From: Streptococcus sanguinis
GTDB lineage: Bacteria; Bacillota; Bacilli; Lactobacillales; Streptococcaceae
Assembly: GCF_900635155.1 (NCBI RefSeq)
Contig: NZ_LR134002.1
Coordinates: 2,296,224-2,360,223, forward strand
Reading direction: 5' to 3'
DNA length: 64,000 bases
Below, in pieces: positions 16,932 to 26,239 of this stretch. The notes beneath the pieces were generated by a model, which did not search any database, was not told the DNA's origin, and saw nothing but the letters and a program-made list of their open reading frames with translations. Position numbers and translations under genes: made by a program. Each line of letters starts with the position of its first letter. The stretch's first letter is position 1.

Positions 16932-19355
16932 CTAAGCTAGCTGTTTTTTATCTGCTCGATAGACCAGAGTACCAAGCGCCATGAAAAGAACTAAAACAAA
17001 AGCAAGGAAGAGCACCTGAGTACCTATTTGGCCATTCATGGAAATCGTTTGGCGTAAGCCCGATACAGAATAGCTCATTGGCAGCCAAGGGTTGATAACT
17101 TGGAAAATCTTACTAGTCAGCTCTAGCGGATAGGTTCCTGCACTAGAAGCCAGCTGTAAAAGCAAAAGAATCAGAGAAACAAAGGCACCAAGCTTGCTAT
17201 CCCAAGTAACCAAAGCTGTCACAAGAGCCATAAAGGTCATGCTGGCTAGGACAATCAAACCGAGGGTTGCCCACTCATGGTTAGCAGATAGGCCTATCAA
17301 GTGCACAGCACCATAGACCAAAACACCCGCCACGACAGAAATGACTCCATTTACCTCTATACGGGCCTTCAGCCAATCTCGTTTCGTCCTAGGTTCTTGA
17401 CCCGATGGAAGTGTGCTAAAGATGATATTGGTTGAAATAGCCGCCACAAATAAAGCTACTGAAATCATATAAGGCGCCATCCCAATGCCGTTTTTCTCTA
17501 CCTTATTCTCATCTGTCTTGCTCAGTGTCAAAGGATCTGCCAGAGTTTTTGCATTGTCTTCCTTGGTTGAAACAGCCGACAATTTATCACCTGCATCTGA
17601 GAGGCCATTGGACAAATCACTCGTTCCCACAGTAAGTTCAGAGAGATTATCTGTTAAAGCACTGCTGCCATCAGCCAGCTTTTCTGTGCCGCTCGCTAAT
17701 TGATTGGTCCCATCTGCTAATTTCCCGAAACTAGAGGTCAATTCTGGCGATTTATCTGTTAATTGGGCTGCCCCGTTTGCTAATTTTGTTGTATTTGCTA
17801 GCAAATCAGGGTTCTTACTTGCCAAAGCTGATGTTCCCTCAGATAGCTGACCGACTGCATTGATATAGCTTGTCACCCCTTGTTCCAATTGTGTTGCGCC
17901 AGTCGTTAGTTTCTCATTTAGGGTATCTACACCTGCAACTAGTTGATTGGCTCCTCCGCTTGCCGAACCGAGACCTGCGCTCACCGTTGATAAGCCATTA
18001 TAAAGGCCATTGATCATGTTAGCTGCCTGTGGCAGAACTTGATTTGATGCACCTTCTAACTGACTAAGTTTTGTTTGACTAGCGCCTTTTATCGTTTCAA
18101 GAGAAGCCCTCATCGTATCAACCTCTGATAAAATTGCCTGAGCAGATTGAACACTTCCCGCTTGACTAGCACTGACTGCTGTATCAATCTCAGCCTTAGC
18201 CTCACTAGAAAGGCCTTGATATGCACTGGTCCCTTGGACACTTGCCAAAGCTGCAGCCTTGGCATCTTGATTGTTATTGATAATGGCTTGAGCGGATGCT
18301 GCTATGCTAGTCAGTGAAGCTTCAATGCTGTTTGTCGACACTGCTGAGTCACTTGCTGCAGCTTGAATACTAGCATTCAACTGAGTCAAGCCAGTTGCCA
18401 AATCATTCACGTTTTGCTGATTGTTAGCTAAGGTTGTATCTACCGATGACTTTAATGTAACCAAGCCAGTGTTCAGATTCGTTACACCTGTTGATAAGGC
18501 CTGAACTCCATCTCCTGACTGAGTAAGCTGTTGGACTCCACCCAATAAGTCTGCTGATCGACCCGACAGCTGATTTGCACCTGCGGCCACAGTACTTACA
18601 CCATTTGCATAAGTGTGTATCCCGTTTGACAAACTACCCAGTCCAGACGATACTTGTGCAACACTCCCAGTATAAGTCTGTAGTCCTGTATTAAATTGAG
18701 CTGCACCGGACGATAATTTGCTCGTAGCTTGATTCAGAGTTCTTAAGTTATCTGCAATTGTCCGACTGCCTGAACCTAGTTGTTGACTGCCAGATGCTAA
18801 TTGCTGAGCACCATCAGATGCCTTAACCAATCCCGTTTTTAGATCTCCCATATTCTTAAATAAGGCGCTCGTATAAGTATCCGTCACATTTTGCGCCACC
18901 GTCTGCTTCAAAGAAGTCATAGCTGAATCACTCATCTTACCAGCAATAAAACTGTGGCCGCTAGACGTTTGATAGTCAATCTTCATTTGCTGAGGATTAT
19001 CTGTCAAAACACTGGCTGCACGTTCAGATAAATCACTTGGAAGCGTCACAACCATGTAGTAATCACCCTTTTCCAGACCATTTTGAGCGTCTTCTTTACT
19101 GACAAAGTGAAAATCCAAATTTTTATTTTCCTTGAGGCTGGAAACAACATCCTCGCCTATAGACAAGGTCTTACCATTAGCAGTTACAGCTTTATCCTGA
19201 TTGACGACCGCCACTGGCAAGTCTGATACCTTTCCATACGGATCCCACATGGAGCTCAAGAAAATAACGTTATACAAGGCAGGAATCAAAGAGACTCCTA
19301 ACATCACAATGATAAAAGTCGGCTTTTTTAAAATAGCTTTCCATTCTCTTAACAT
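16932..19355 (-). CDS. YhgE/Pip family membrane protein
   Basis: An 807-residue protein with one N-terminal membrane helix (residues 13-33) and five or six C-terminal helices (about 625-800). Between them is a very long extracellular helical region rich in short repeats such as LSSGLGSLSNGIHTYANGV, GANQLSGRSADLL and KLADGTNQLASGTEKLADG. This is the YhgE/Pip architecture, related to ABC-2 permeases. Family members include the lactococcal phage-infection protein Pip and parts of type VII-like export or bacteriocin-sensitivity systems. The start follows TAGGAGGTAG. Two palindromic operators lie upstream; the neighbouring TetR gene is a candidate regulator. Confidence 0.88.
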   Translation of the reverse strand: MLREWKAILKKPTFIIVMLGVSLIPALYNVIFLSSMWDPYGKVSDLPVAVVNQDKAVTANGKTLSIGEDVVSSLKENKNLDFHFVSKEDAQNGLEKGDYYMVVTLPSDLSERAASVLTDNPQQMKIDYQTSSGHSFIAGKMSDSAMTSLKQTVAQNVTDTYTSALFKNMGDLKTGLVKASDGAQQLASGSQQLGSGSRTIADNLRTLNQATSKLSSGAAQFNTGLQTYTGSVAQVSSGLGSLSNGIHTYANGVSTVAAGANQLSGRSADLLGGVQQLTQSGDGVQALSTGVTNLNTGLVTLKSSVDTTLANNQQNVNDLATGLTQLNASIQAAASDSAVSTNSIEASLTSIAASAQAIINNNQDAKAAALASVQGTSAYQGLSSEAKAEIDTAVSASQAGSVQSAQAILSEVDTMRASLETIKGASQTKLSQLEGASNQVLPQAANMINGLYNGLSTVSAGLGSASGGANQLVAGVDTLNEKLTTGATQLEQGVTSYINAVGQLSEGTSALASKNPDLLANTTKLANGAAQLTDKSPELTSSFGKLADGTNQLASGTEKLADGSSALTDNLSELTVGTSDLSNGLSDAGDKLSAVSTKEDNAKTLADPLTLSKTDENKVEKNGIGMAPYMISVALFVAAISTNIIFSTLPSGQEPRTKRDWLKARIEVNGVISVVAGVLVYGAVHLIGLSANHEWATLGLIVLASMTFMALVTALVTWDSKLGAFVSLILLLLQLASSAGTYPLELTSKIFQVINPWLPMSYSVSGLRQTISMNGQIGTQVLFLAFVLVLFMALGTLVYRADKKQLA

Positions 19356-19374
19356 GTCTACCTCCTAAAATTAT

Positions 19375-19460
19375 ACACAGTGTCCAAATTTAGATAAAAT
19401 TGATTATACACCAATCGAAAATTATTACAAGTTTATTCTTTAAAAATTGGACACCGTGTC
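19375..19460. promoter_or_regulatory. Pair of TetR-type operators upstream of YhgE/Pip
   Basis: ACACAGTGT (19375-19383) and GACACCGTGTC (19450-19460) are each palindromic. As a pair they are inverted copies of one another: ACACAGTGTCCAA matches the reverse complement of TTGGACACCGTGT at 12 of 13 positions. Their centres are 76 bp apart and straddle the region where the YhgE promoter must lie. Two equal operators around a promoter suggest TetR-family repression, possibly by looping. Confidence 0.6.
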
Positions 19461-19728
19461 TAATTTTGTTTAAAAAGATTGTAGAGAAGCGGAATAAGTT
19501 GGTCCTAGTGTCTTTAATCCCTGAATAATCTGTAAATAAAAGGTATTCTTCCATAGGTAGGTACACAGAAAATCAGTATTATGTTAGAATGATAAGCGAG
19601 GTAAATGGAGTCAAGCATCGAGCTCTTAACTTGATGATAGGGTTCCATGTGAAACACTGCTGCCAGCAGATGCCTCACATGACAATAGCTCAAGTCAGAT
19701 TGAGAATAGTAAAGAAAGGTTTAAGACA
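19461..19728 (+). other. Intergenic leader with nested hairpin before the lipoprotein gene
   Basis: Together with the operator region to its left this is a 373-bp gene-free stretch. It contains a nested hairpin at 19646-19681: CATGTGA (19646-19652) pairs with TCACATG (19675-19681) and encloses the stem-loop CTGCT-GCC-AGCAG. It lies about 50 bp before the lipoprotein ATG and may be part of its 5' leader. I find no known riboswitch class and no small ORF with a good ribosome binding site. Confidence 0.4.
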
Positions 19729-20391
19729 ATGAAAAAAAGAACACTATTTAGCTTATTTTCTCTAGTTGCAGCACTATTTCTGCTGTCAGCCTGCAGTTTG
19801 TTTTTGCCACAAAGGTCAAATCGTCCAGCTCAGTCTTCTGAGGCCAGAAAGCTAGAAAAGAAAGATAGTTCTAGCAAAAAGAAATCTGAAACGAAAGAGT
19901 CTTCATCTTCCAGCAGTTCCAGTCAAGATGCTAGAAAAGAGCCCGAAAAAACCACAGATGGTCTTCCCGCAGATGCTGATCATGCTAAGAAAGATAAGAT
20001 TTATGCGACTGGCGATGCCAAGGTTTATTACCAATCCTATGAATCTGGCGGTTTTGAAGCTCAAATTCCTGAATTTAAAGGATATACCCAAGAAAAAGTC
20101 AAAAGTATTTTGGGCGAGCCAGAAAAAGTAAGCACCGACCTCGCTTCTGAATACGAAGCTTTCCAAAACAAAGAATTAGAAAATCTGAAGAGGCTGGTTC
20201 AGGAGCAAAAAATCAACACCGAACAAGCGCGTGCTTTCTTAGCAGGTGTAGTTGATATTTCTCAAGCATCAAGGTTACAAAACACCTACACAATTTACTC
20301 TTATAAAAATGAACAAATTTCTATTATCTTCTCGCAAGAGGGTGAGTTGCTTTACGTCACTCCCGACCCCGACTACCTCTACTTTAAATAA
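19729..20391 (+). CDS. Ser/Lys-rich lipoprotein (DUF4947-like)
   Basis: A 220-residue lipoprotein. The signal peptide ends in the lipobox LSAC (Cys around residue 22). A linker rich in Ser, Lys and Glu (residues 30-75) follows, then a compact C-terminal domain with YYQSYESGGFEAQIPEFKGY, a KVKSILGEPEKVSTD segment and a final beta hairpin ending DPDYLYFK. The GxP turn after a helix resembles SmpA/BamE-type small lipoprotein folds, but this is only a resemblance. It is a single-gene unit with its own terminator. Function is unknown. Confidence 0.75.
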   Translation: MKKRTLFSLFSLVAALFLLSACSLFLPQRSNRPAQSSEARKLEKKDSSSKKKSETKESSSSSSSSQDARKEPEKTTDGLPADADHAKKDKIYATGDAKVYYQSYESGGFEAQIPEFKGYTQEKVKSILGEPEKVSTDLASEYEAFQNKELENLKRLVQEQKINTEQARAFLAGVVDISQASRLQNTYTIYSYKNEQISIIFSQEGELLYVTPDPDYLYFK

Positions 20392-20403
20392 TGCTCAAAA
20401 CGA

Positions 20404-20441
20404 AGGCCGAGACTTTACTTTAAGTCTTGGCTTTATTATTT
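20404..20441 (+). terminator. Terminator of the lipoprotein gene
   Basis: A 10-bp stem with one G-T pair (20406-20415 with 20422-20431) is followed by TTTATTATTTT. Confidence 0.75.
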
Positions 20442-20623
20442 TACCAGTCTAACAAACCTAATAAAATAAAATTTTGCCTATCTATGCCTATTTTCAGAAT
20501 TTAACTCTTTTCCACTTGAAAAACATTTGATATAATAGTACATGGAGAAAAAGAAAAAGTAGTTTGCTATGATAGCTATTAGTTTGAAGAGCAGACTGAG
20601 GCTTAGCCTCAAAGGGAGATTTT

Positions 20624-21154
20624 ATGTTAGAAAGCAATAAACGCCGAAAAACCAAGGCTATTATTGAGAGAGCCATGGTTTCACTACTGCATCAGCAGTC
20701 CTTCGACCATATCACTACTGTCCAGCTAGCTCAAGCTGCTGGCATCAGCCGTAGTAGTTTCTATACTCACTACAAGGATAAGTACGATATGATTGAACGT
20801 TATCAGCAAAACCTCTTTCATCAACTGGGGTATATTTTTGATAACAATCAGGAGGATATTCAAACTGCGATTACGGAGGTCTTTCAGTTCCTCCAGCTAG
20901 AGCCGCTTTTAGCTGCTCTTCTGACGGAAAACGGAACGAAAGAAATTCAAAATTTCCTGCGCCATAAGCTGCAGATGATGCTAGCTGATAGCCTTCAGGA
21001 TCGCTTTAGCAATCGCATTTACAATCATTTTGAAAAAGAATACAGCCGGGTCTTTCTCGCTAATGCCTTCTTCGGCGTCTGCCAGATGTGGGTTTCCAGA
21101 GGAAAAAAAGAAAGCCCTGAACAAATAGCAGAATTTCTTTTAAAAATGATATAA
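20624..21154 (+). CDS. TetR/AcrR family transcriptional regulator
   Basis: A 176-residue protein with a TetR helix-turn-helix in residues 8-52 (ITTVQLAQAAGISRSSFYTHY) and a short helical ligand domain. An extended -10 (TGATATAATAG, 20528-20538) precedes it. It is convergent with the ketoacyl-synthase operon, and the YhgE operators lie 1.2 kb to the left. It could control either system; YhgE/Pip genes are often paired with a TetR gene, so I slightly favour that. The ligand is unknown. Confidence 0.88.
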   Translation: MLESNKRRKTKAIIERAMVSLLHQQSFDHITTVQLAQAAGISRSSFYTHYKDKYDMIERYQQNLFHQLGYIFDNNQEDIQTAITEVFQFLQLEPLLAALLTENGTKEIQNFLRHKLQMMLADSLQDRFSNRIYNHFEKEYSRVFLANAFFGVCQMWVSRGKKESPEQIAEFLLKMI

Positions 21155-21206
21155 GAAGTTGCTTAAGCCCATCGGGCACACTTCTACTCAAATTTTTGAA
21201 AAATTA

Positions 21207-21252
21207 AACAGGGTGTACAAAACTAAAAGAGGTTCTGTACACCCTATTTTTA
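21207..21252. terminator. Bidirectional terminator, TetR gene / ketoacyl synthase operon
   Basis: AGGGTGTACA (21210-21219) pairs with TGTACACCCT (21236-21245). A T tract follows on the plus strand and a weaker one on the minus strand. Confidence 0.8.
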
Positions 21253-21257
21253 TTGTA

Positions 21258-22202
21258 TTATAATTTCATAGCCAGCATATTAACTGTCATACCAGCTGCT
21301 GTTCCCATCAGAGCGATGGTGTCCCCTTCCTTGACTAGATTGCGCTCCAGAGCATAACAGAGAGAAAAGGGCACTGCTACTGACACCATATTACCATAGT
21401 CTTGCACAATATTAAGGTATTTATCATCAGGAATACCCAAGCTGCGCATGACCATTGGCAGAGCACGACTCGCCTGATGCGGAATGATATAATCCAGGTC
21501 AGATAGGCTGAGACCACTCTTTTCTTTAAATTCTTTAAACATTTCCGGAATTTTTCTGGCAGAGAGCAAGAGTATCTTCTTGCCATTCATGTCAAACATG
21601 TAGTGAGTCTTGGTAGCATCCGAATACTCCTTAGGCTGAAATGATGTCAAACCACCGCGAATCTCTGTATCGTGAGCTCCCTCAGACCAGGTCCGCTGCA
21701 GGCTGGAGATAACACCTCTCTCTTCCTCTGTTGCTTCAAAAATCAAAGCAGCCGCACCATCACTGAACAACTCAAAACTTTCCTTCTGATTGGGATTGAG
21801 ACCCAAACTTCCAACCTCACTAGACACGATGAGGATTCTTTGATATTCACCAGCCTCCAACAAATGAGACATGAGACTCAAAGCTGAGATAAAGCTGGTG
21901 CAGGTCGTATTGATATCCATGGCTGGAATGGACAAGCCCTTAGCCACCAACTCGTGAATCAGGGCAGCGGTGCAGGGAATAGGCTGAACGCCCACCGCAC
22001 TGGCCGACACGATGCAATCAATGTCTTTGATAGTCAAGCCCGCTTGCTGCAGGGCTTTTTCAATCGCCTTGACCTCCATGGAAAGCTGGGTTTCTTCATT
22101 TTCCACCACTCGATAACGGGTCTGATCCTTAAAAGTCACAGTATTTCTAGGTAGATGCGTACCATAACCAACAATCTTTATATGATTCTTTACTGCTGTC
22201 AT
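21258..22202 (-). CDS. 3-oxoacyl-ACP synthase III-like (FabH/OleA superfamily) enzyme
   Basis: A 314-residue thiolase-fold condensing enzyme. The catalytic triad is visible as Cys101 (MDINTTCTSFISAL), His242 (IIPHQAS) and Asn271 (YGNMVS). The triad matches FabH, but housekeeping FabH has ACAGF around the cysteine and sits in the fab operon, so this is a specialised paralogue. It should condense an acyl thioester with a malonyl or second acyl thioester. It is the last gene of an operon with an SDR, a metallo-beta-lactamase-fold hydrolase and an adenylate-forming enzyme. Start ATG 22202 follows AGAAGGAGTTT. Substrates and product are unknown. Confidence 0.85.
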   Translation of the reverse strand: MTAVKNHIKIVGYGTHLPRNTVTFKDQTRYRVVENEETQLSMEVKAIEKALQQAGLTIKDIDCIVSASAVGVQPIPCTAALIHELVAKGLSIPAMDINTTCTSFISALSLMSHLLEAGEYQRILIVSSEVGSLGLNPNQKESFELFSDGAAALIFEATEEERGVISSLQRTWSEGAHDTEIRGGLTSFQPKEYSDATKTHYMFDMNGKKILLLSARKIPEMFKEFKEKSGLSLSDLDYIIPHQASRALPMVMRSLGIPDDKYLNIVQDYGNMVSVAVPFSLCYALERNLVKEGDTIALMGTAAGMTVNMLAMKL

Positions 22203-22302
22203 ATTAAACTCCTTCTTGTCAGACTTGGGGCTGCTCGGCAGTTAGGTAAACTGTCAAAGAGTATGAGCCACCGATTCATATATTTTTCCACTTGGGGCAT
22301 TC

Positions 22303-23562
22303 TTAAGCCCGATAAATTCGTTTCAACTTACGACCTCTGTCCCGCTGATAATCTTCAAAAGAAATAGCCGGCATAAGAAAGCTTTTATCAGTCGCTAAGT
22401 TTTGAAACTGCTGGACAATCTCGTCTTCTCGCTGCTGACTACGATGTTCGATAGCAATGGTCAGCGAATAGTCCTGCTTCTGAGCGACTTGGTATTCTCC
22501 AATCGCATCAACTAAGAGCAGACAACGGCGGATAAAGTCCGGAAAGATCTCCACCGACTGACCTGCGGTATTTTCAAAAATGAAAATATCATCCGAGCGC
22601 CCCTCAATCCTGTCAATCCGTGTAAAGACCGAACCGCAGGGGCAAGGTTCAGGATTTTCCACCAAGATATCATTCAGCTCATATTGAAAAATTGGTTGAG
22701 AAGTCCGCTTGAAGTCCGTGATAATAGGATAAAAACGCCGATCATCCAAGTAGTGCTTATCTACATGGACAATGTCTTCGTTTAGATGAAGATTCCCGTA
22801 GGAACAGCTACAGGCTAGGAAGCCCTCGGTCGCTTGGTAGACCTGGTCCACCTTTTTCAGACCAAATCCTGCTTGAATCCTCTGCCGGTCTGGCTCTTCC
22901 AAAATCTCTGCCACTGATACGACTTTGCTAGGGGCAATTTTCAAATTTCCTGCCTTGACTTGTTTAGCCAGCTCCAAGAGCATTGATGCTGGCGCCACCA
23001 AAATCGTTGGCTGGTAAGCATTCAAACGCTCTACATGCTCTTCGGCTCCTTGAAAAGTATCAAAATACTCCAGAGAAATCAAGCCTGAATTGACAGTCTG
23101 ATAGAGTTGGTTATCTGCCCGCAGAAAGAAGGCGATTTTGTGCCCAAAGAGTTTATCTTTAGGCAGCATCTTTGCCAAGATGGCTGCCGCCCACATACTG
23201 CGCTCCTTTTCAGTGGTGACAAACAAGCCTCGATGACCGGACGTCCCTGAAGACAAGCCAACAGCAATCTCTCCTATCATGGGACTAAAATCACGTGTTC
23301 GCTCGCTCTCCAGTGCCAAAGCTAGTAACTCATCACGATCCAGCCCTTGAGTATTGAGCTCATTGAAATGCTCCATCATAAAGGCCTTATTCATCTTAAA
23401 ATCTGCTGGAATACCTGATTTAAAATAAGGTGATTCCTGCTGCAGAAATTCCCGATAGATTGCTAAAGCTTTGATTTGATATCGTTCCAGAGCCTTTCGA
23501 TCTTTAAATCGATGCCCCCAGCGCATGACGCTAAAGGTTTTTAGAAATGTTCCTAGTTTCAT
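22303..23562 (-). CDS. Adenylate-forming enzyme (F390 synthetase / PaaK-related)
   Basis: About 419 residues. ANL-superfamily motifs are present in order: P-loop GLSSGTSGHRG (residues ~102-112), A5 VYQATEG, A7 YELNDI, the cysteine cluster PCPCGS, GRSDDIF, and a final lysine motif GRKLKRI. The cysteine cluster and overall layout place it with phenylacetate-CoA ligase and coenzyme F390 synthetase relatives. It should activate a carboxylic acid as an acyl-AMP. ATG 23562 follows GGAG and overlaps the MBL gene by 32 bp, suggesting coupled translation. The next gene encodes a ketoacyl synthase, so an acyl starter may pass between them. Confidence 0.85.
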   Translation of the reverse strand: MKLGTFLKTFSVMRWGHRFKDRKALERYQIKALAIYREFLQQESPYFKSGIPADFKMNKAFMMEHFNELNTQGLDRDELLALALESERTRDFSPMIGEIAVGLSSGTSGHRGLFVTTEKERSMWAAAILAKMLPKDKLFGHKIAFFLRADNQLYQTVNSGLISLEYFDTFQGAEEHVERLNAYQPTILVAPASMLLELAKQVKAGNLKIAPSKVVSVAEILEEPDRQRIQAGFGLKKVDQVYQATEGFLACSCSYGNLHLNEDIVHVDKHYLDDRRFYPIITDFKRTSQPIFQYELNDILVENPEPCPCGSVFTRIDRIEGRSDDIFIFENTAGQSVEIFPDFIRRCLLLVDAIGEYQVAQKQDYSLTIAIEHRSQQREDEIVQQFQNLATDKSFLMPAISFEDYQRDRGRKLKRIYRA

Positions 23563-24358
23563 ACAAAATCCGCTCCACTCTCTCAGCCGGATCATGACTG
23601 ACTAGCACCTGGTAGCCAACGGCAAGCAACTGCCGAAGCAAGGCCACACCAGCCATGTATTCTTCCTTGTTATCCTGGATTAGTGACGGCAAGAAACGCA
23701 TCTGCTCCGTATACGGCAACAGATCTACGCCCCAGCACAAATCAGCTCCGATAAACAGATGATAATCTGGCAAAAAGAGACAAGCTTGACCAGCAGCATG
23801 CCCATCAACTGAGGCCAGATATATACTGCCATCGCCAAACAAGTCAACTGTCTTGCGATAGAGGAATTCTGCTTGGACCTGCTGAGGTTCCACCACTTCC
23901 AACCGACTCTCAAAATCCTGCGGAAGAAATTCCTTGAAAATCAAATCCTTCAGTTTGGCATGCTGATACGTTTTGAAAACGGTCTTGGTCAGAATGAAGC
24001 GGGCCTTGGGAAAGAAAGCAGCTCCGCCGATGTGATCTGGATGCAAGTGCGACAAGATGACATAAGAAATATCTTCTGGCGCAATTCCTTTTTGCTCAAG
24101 CAGACGATCTATACGCTCCTCTTCTGACATATCTACAGGCGTTCCCAGACCATAGAGCCAGTATTTGAGCTTGGGCTTCAGAATAGCTGGAGAATAGCCA
24201 GTGTCGTAGAGAATATAGCCTTTCTCACGATGCTTCAAGAGGAAAACACCAGCTGGAAAAATCATTTTTTTCTTGGCAACTCCCTTAAACATCTGCTGCA
24301 AGTGACTGCTGCAGCGCCCAGGCTGAAGATACTCAATTTTCTCGATAATGTTGGACAT
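23531..24358 (-). CDS. MBL-fold metallo-hydrolase
   Basis: A 275-residue metallo-beta-lactamase-fold protein. The metal-binding motif is HLHPDH at residues 104-109, with further ligands in the VDGHAAGQA and VSHDPAE segments. The layout resembles N-acyl-homoserine lactonases and related esterases or thioesterases. ATG 24358 is taken as start; a GTG at 24376 is also in frame. It overlaps the SDR gene upstream and the adenylate-forming gene downstream. In this operon a thioester- or lactone-cleaving role is plausible but not shown. Confidence 0.85.
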   Translation of the reverse strand: MSNIIEKIEYLQPGRCSSHLQQMFKGVAKKKMIFPAGVFLLKHREKGYILYDTGYSPAILKPKLKYWLYGLGTPVDMSEEERIDRLLEQKGIAPEDISYVILSHLHPDHIGGAAFFPKARFILTKTVFKTYQHAKLKDLIFKEFLPQDFESRLEVVEPQQVQAEFLYRKTVDLFGDGSIYLASVDGHAAGQACLFLPDYHLFIGADLCWGVDLLPYTEQMRFLPSLIQDNKEEYMAGVALLRQLLAVGYQVLVSHDPAERVERILYETRNISKNL

Positions 24359-25310
24359 ATTTTGCAATCCCTTCACTGATTGTCAACTTGGGTTGATAGC
24401 CCAAATCCCTTACTGCTGCTGATATATCCAGCGTTTGACTGTAACGCATTAAGTAATAGGTGTAAAGAGTAAGAGGTGGCTCTTTTTCAATGTTAAAAAA
24501 GCGATAAAAGCTTTCAAATCCTTGTGCCAGAAGACCTAGAAAAGCAGCAGGCAATCGAACATAACGTTTACGAACCTGTAAACCATCCAAAGCTTCATCC
24601 AGCATATCCTTGAAACTACGGGATTCTCCATTGGTAATGTTGTAAACCTGCCCTTGTGCTTCTGGTATTTCCAAAGCCAAACGAACAGCTAAGGCTACGT
24701 TTTCCACACAGGTCATATCCATCATTTGCTGACCATTTCTGATAAGTGGAATCGCTAGTTTTTGACTTAAGCGCAGAATCCTAGGAAAGATACTGGTATC
24801 TCCAATACCAAAAAGCCCTCTAGGGCGCAAGATAACCGATGGAACTTGAGGATAGCTTCGGACAATCCGCTCAGCCATGAGCTTGCTTTTGATATAGTAA
24901 TTCAGCTCATTCTCCTGTGGAGCAGCCTCTTCTTTGATAGCAAGTTGATCACGCGCCGCAGCATAAACACTCGGAGAGGAAATATAGACCAGTCGTTGCA
25001 CTCCAAAATGCCGGCAAGCTTCCATAACCAGTTTGGTTCCTACTACATTTGTCTGATAAAACTGCTCCCAGGGTCCCCAAATCGTTGAGAGAGCCCCAGC
25101 ATGCACCACTGCATCCACTCCTTCGCAGGCTGCAAAAATTTCTTCTTCTCTGGTAAAATCACCAGCAAAAAACTCTACTGAAGGACCTTCTAACTGCCGA
25201 CCAGCCTTCAGATTACGGCCAAAAGCCCGTACCTGATAGCCTTGTTCAGCCAGCTCTTCAACAACATACTTTCCTAGAAAGCCAGTCGCTCCTGTCACTA
25301 GAACCTTCAT
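24333..25310 (-). CDS. NAD(P)-dependent epimerase/dehydrogenase (extended SDR)
   Basis: A 325-residue extended short-chain dehydrogenase. The nucleotide-binding motif is TGATGFLG at residues 6-13 and the active site is Tyr139-x3-Lys143 (NYYIKSK). SSPSVY supplies the serine. The closest-looking type is the 3-beta-hydroxysteroid dehydrogenase/OleD-like group, which reduces beta-keto acyl products. ATG 25310 follows AGGAGTAGC; the frame is open further upstream without a ribosome binding site. It is the first gene of the four-gene operon; a TATAAT at 25357-25352 is a likely -10. Confidence 0.85.
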   Translation of the reverse strand: MKVLVTGATGFLGKYVVEELAEQGYQVRAFGRNLKAGRQLEGPSVEFFAGDFTREEEIFAACEGVDAVVHAGALSTIWGPWEQFYQTNVVGTKLVMEACRHFGVQRLVYISSPSVYAAARDQLAIKEEAAPQENELNYYIKSKLMAERIVRSYPQVPSVILRPRGLFGIGDTSIFPRILRLSQKLAIPLIRNGQQMMDMTCVENVALAVRLALEIPEAQGQVYNITNGESRSFKDMLDEALDGLQVRKRYVRLPAAFLGLLAQGFESFYRFFNIEKEPPLTLYTYYLMRYSQTLDISAAVRDLGYQPKLTISEGIAKYVQHYREN

Positions 25311-25525
25311 CGCTACTCCTTTCATATAATTTTCTGTTTCTGTCTTGTCCCCATTATACACCATTTCAGCAAATCTTCCCTAAAAAAGCTGGAAAAAATC
25401 TTTACTGGGTGTCTCACCTGATTGGATAGGAGCAGAAAGAAATCAGATAATTTCCCCAAACAGCTGTCTCAATCCATTGACATTTTTTAGTTGGAAATAG
25501 CTCTAATTAATTCATTGAGAGTATA

Positions 25526-25553
25526 AAAAAAGAAGCCGGGAAACCGGCTTCTG
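25526..25553 (-). terminator. Terminator of rpsD
   Basis: On the minus strand AGAAGCCGG-TTTC-CCGGCTTCT is followed by a run of T's. Confidence 0.92.
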
Positions 25554-25565
25554 AACAAATACAAA

Positions 25566-26177
25566 TTAAAGCATTTTGTTGTAGAATTCAACGATAAGTG
25601 CTTCGTTGATTTCTGGGTTGATTTCATCGCGCTCTGGAAGGCGAGTCAATGAACCTTCTAATTTTTCAGCATCGAATGATACGAATGCTGGACGTCCAAG
25701 AGTTGCTTCAACAGCTTCAAGGATTGCAGGCACTTTCAATGATTTCTCACGAACTGAGATCACTTGACCTGGAGTTACGCGGTATGATGGGATATCAACG
25801 CGTTTGCCGTCAACAAGGATGTGACCGTGGTTTACGAATTGACGAGCTTGACGACGAGTAGTCGCAAGACCAAGACGGTAAACAACGTTATCCAAGCGAC
25901 GCTCCAAGAGAAGCATGAAGTTAAAACCAAGGATTCCTTCTTTGATTTTTGAAGCTTGAACAAACAAGTTACGGAATTGTTTTTCACCTACACCATAAGT
26001 GAAACGAAGTTTTTGCTTTTCAGCCAATTGCAAACCATATTCTGACAATTTGCTGCGGTTGTTTGGTCCATGCTGACCAGGTACATAGTTACGGCGAGCC
26101 AATTCTTTACCTGTACCAGTAAGAGAAAGACCCAAACGACGAGCTTGTTTCCAAGATGGTCCTGTATAACGTGACAT
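25566..26177 (-). CDS. rpsD: 30S ribosomal protein S4
   Basis: A 203-residue S4 protein. It starts [19 protein letters not shown], carries NYVPGQHGP near residue 40, and has the S4 RNA-binding domain from about residue 90 ([33 protein letters not shown]). It binds 16S rRNA early in small-subunit assembly. The frame is open upstream, but ATG 26177 with AGGAGG is the family start. It is transcribed alone from a promoter with a structured leader. Confidence 0.98.
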   Translation of the reverse strand: MSRYTGPSWKQARRLGLSLTGTGKELARRNYVPGQHGPNNRSKLSEYGLQLAEKQKLRFTYGVGEKQFRNLFVQASKIKEGILGFNFMLLLERRLDNVVYRLGLATTRRQARQFVNHGHILVDGKRVDIPSYRVTPGQVISVREKSLKVPAILEAVEATLGRPAFVSFDAEKLEGSLTRLPERDEINPEINEALIVEFYNKML

Positions 26178-26239
26178 AAAAATGTCCTCCTGTAAAATAT
26201 TTTTGAGGAAATAGTCACTTAGAAAGCCCTGATTCGTGC

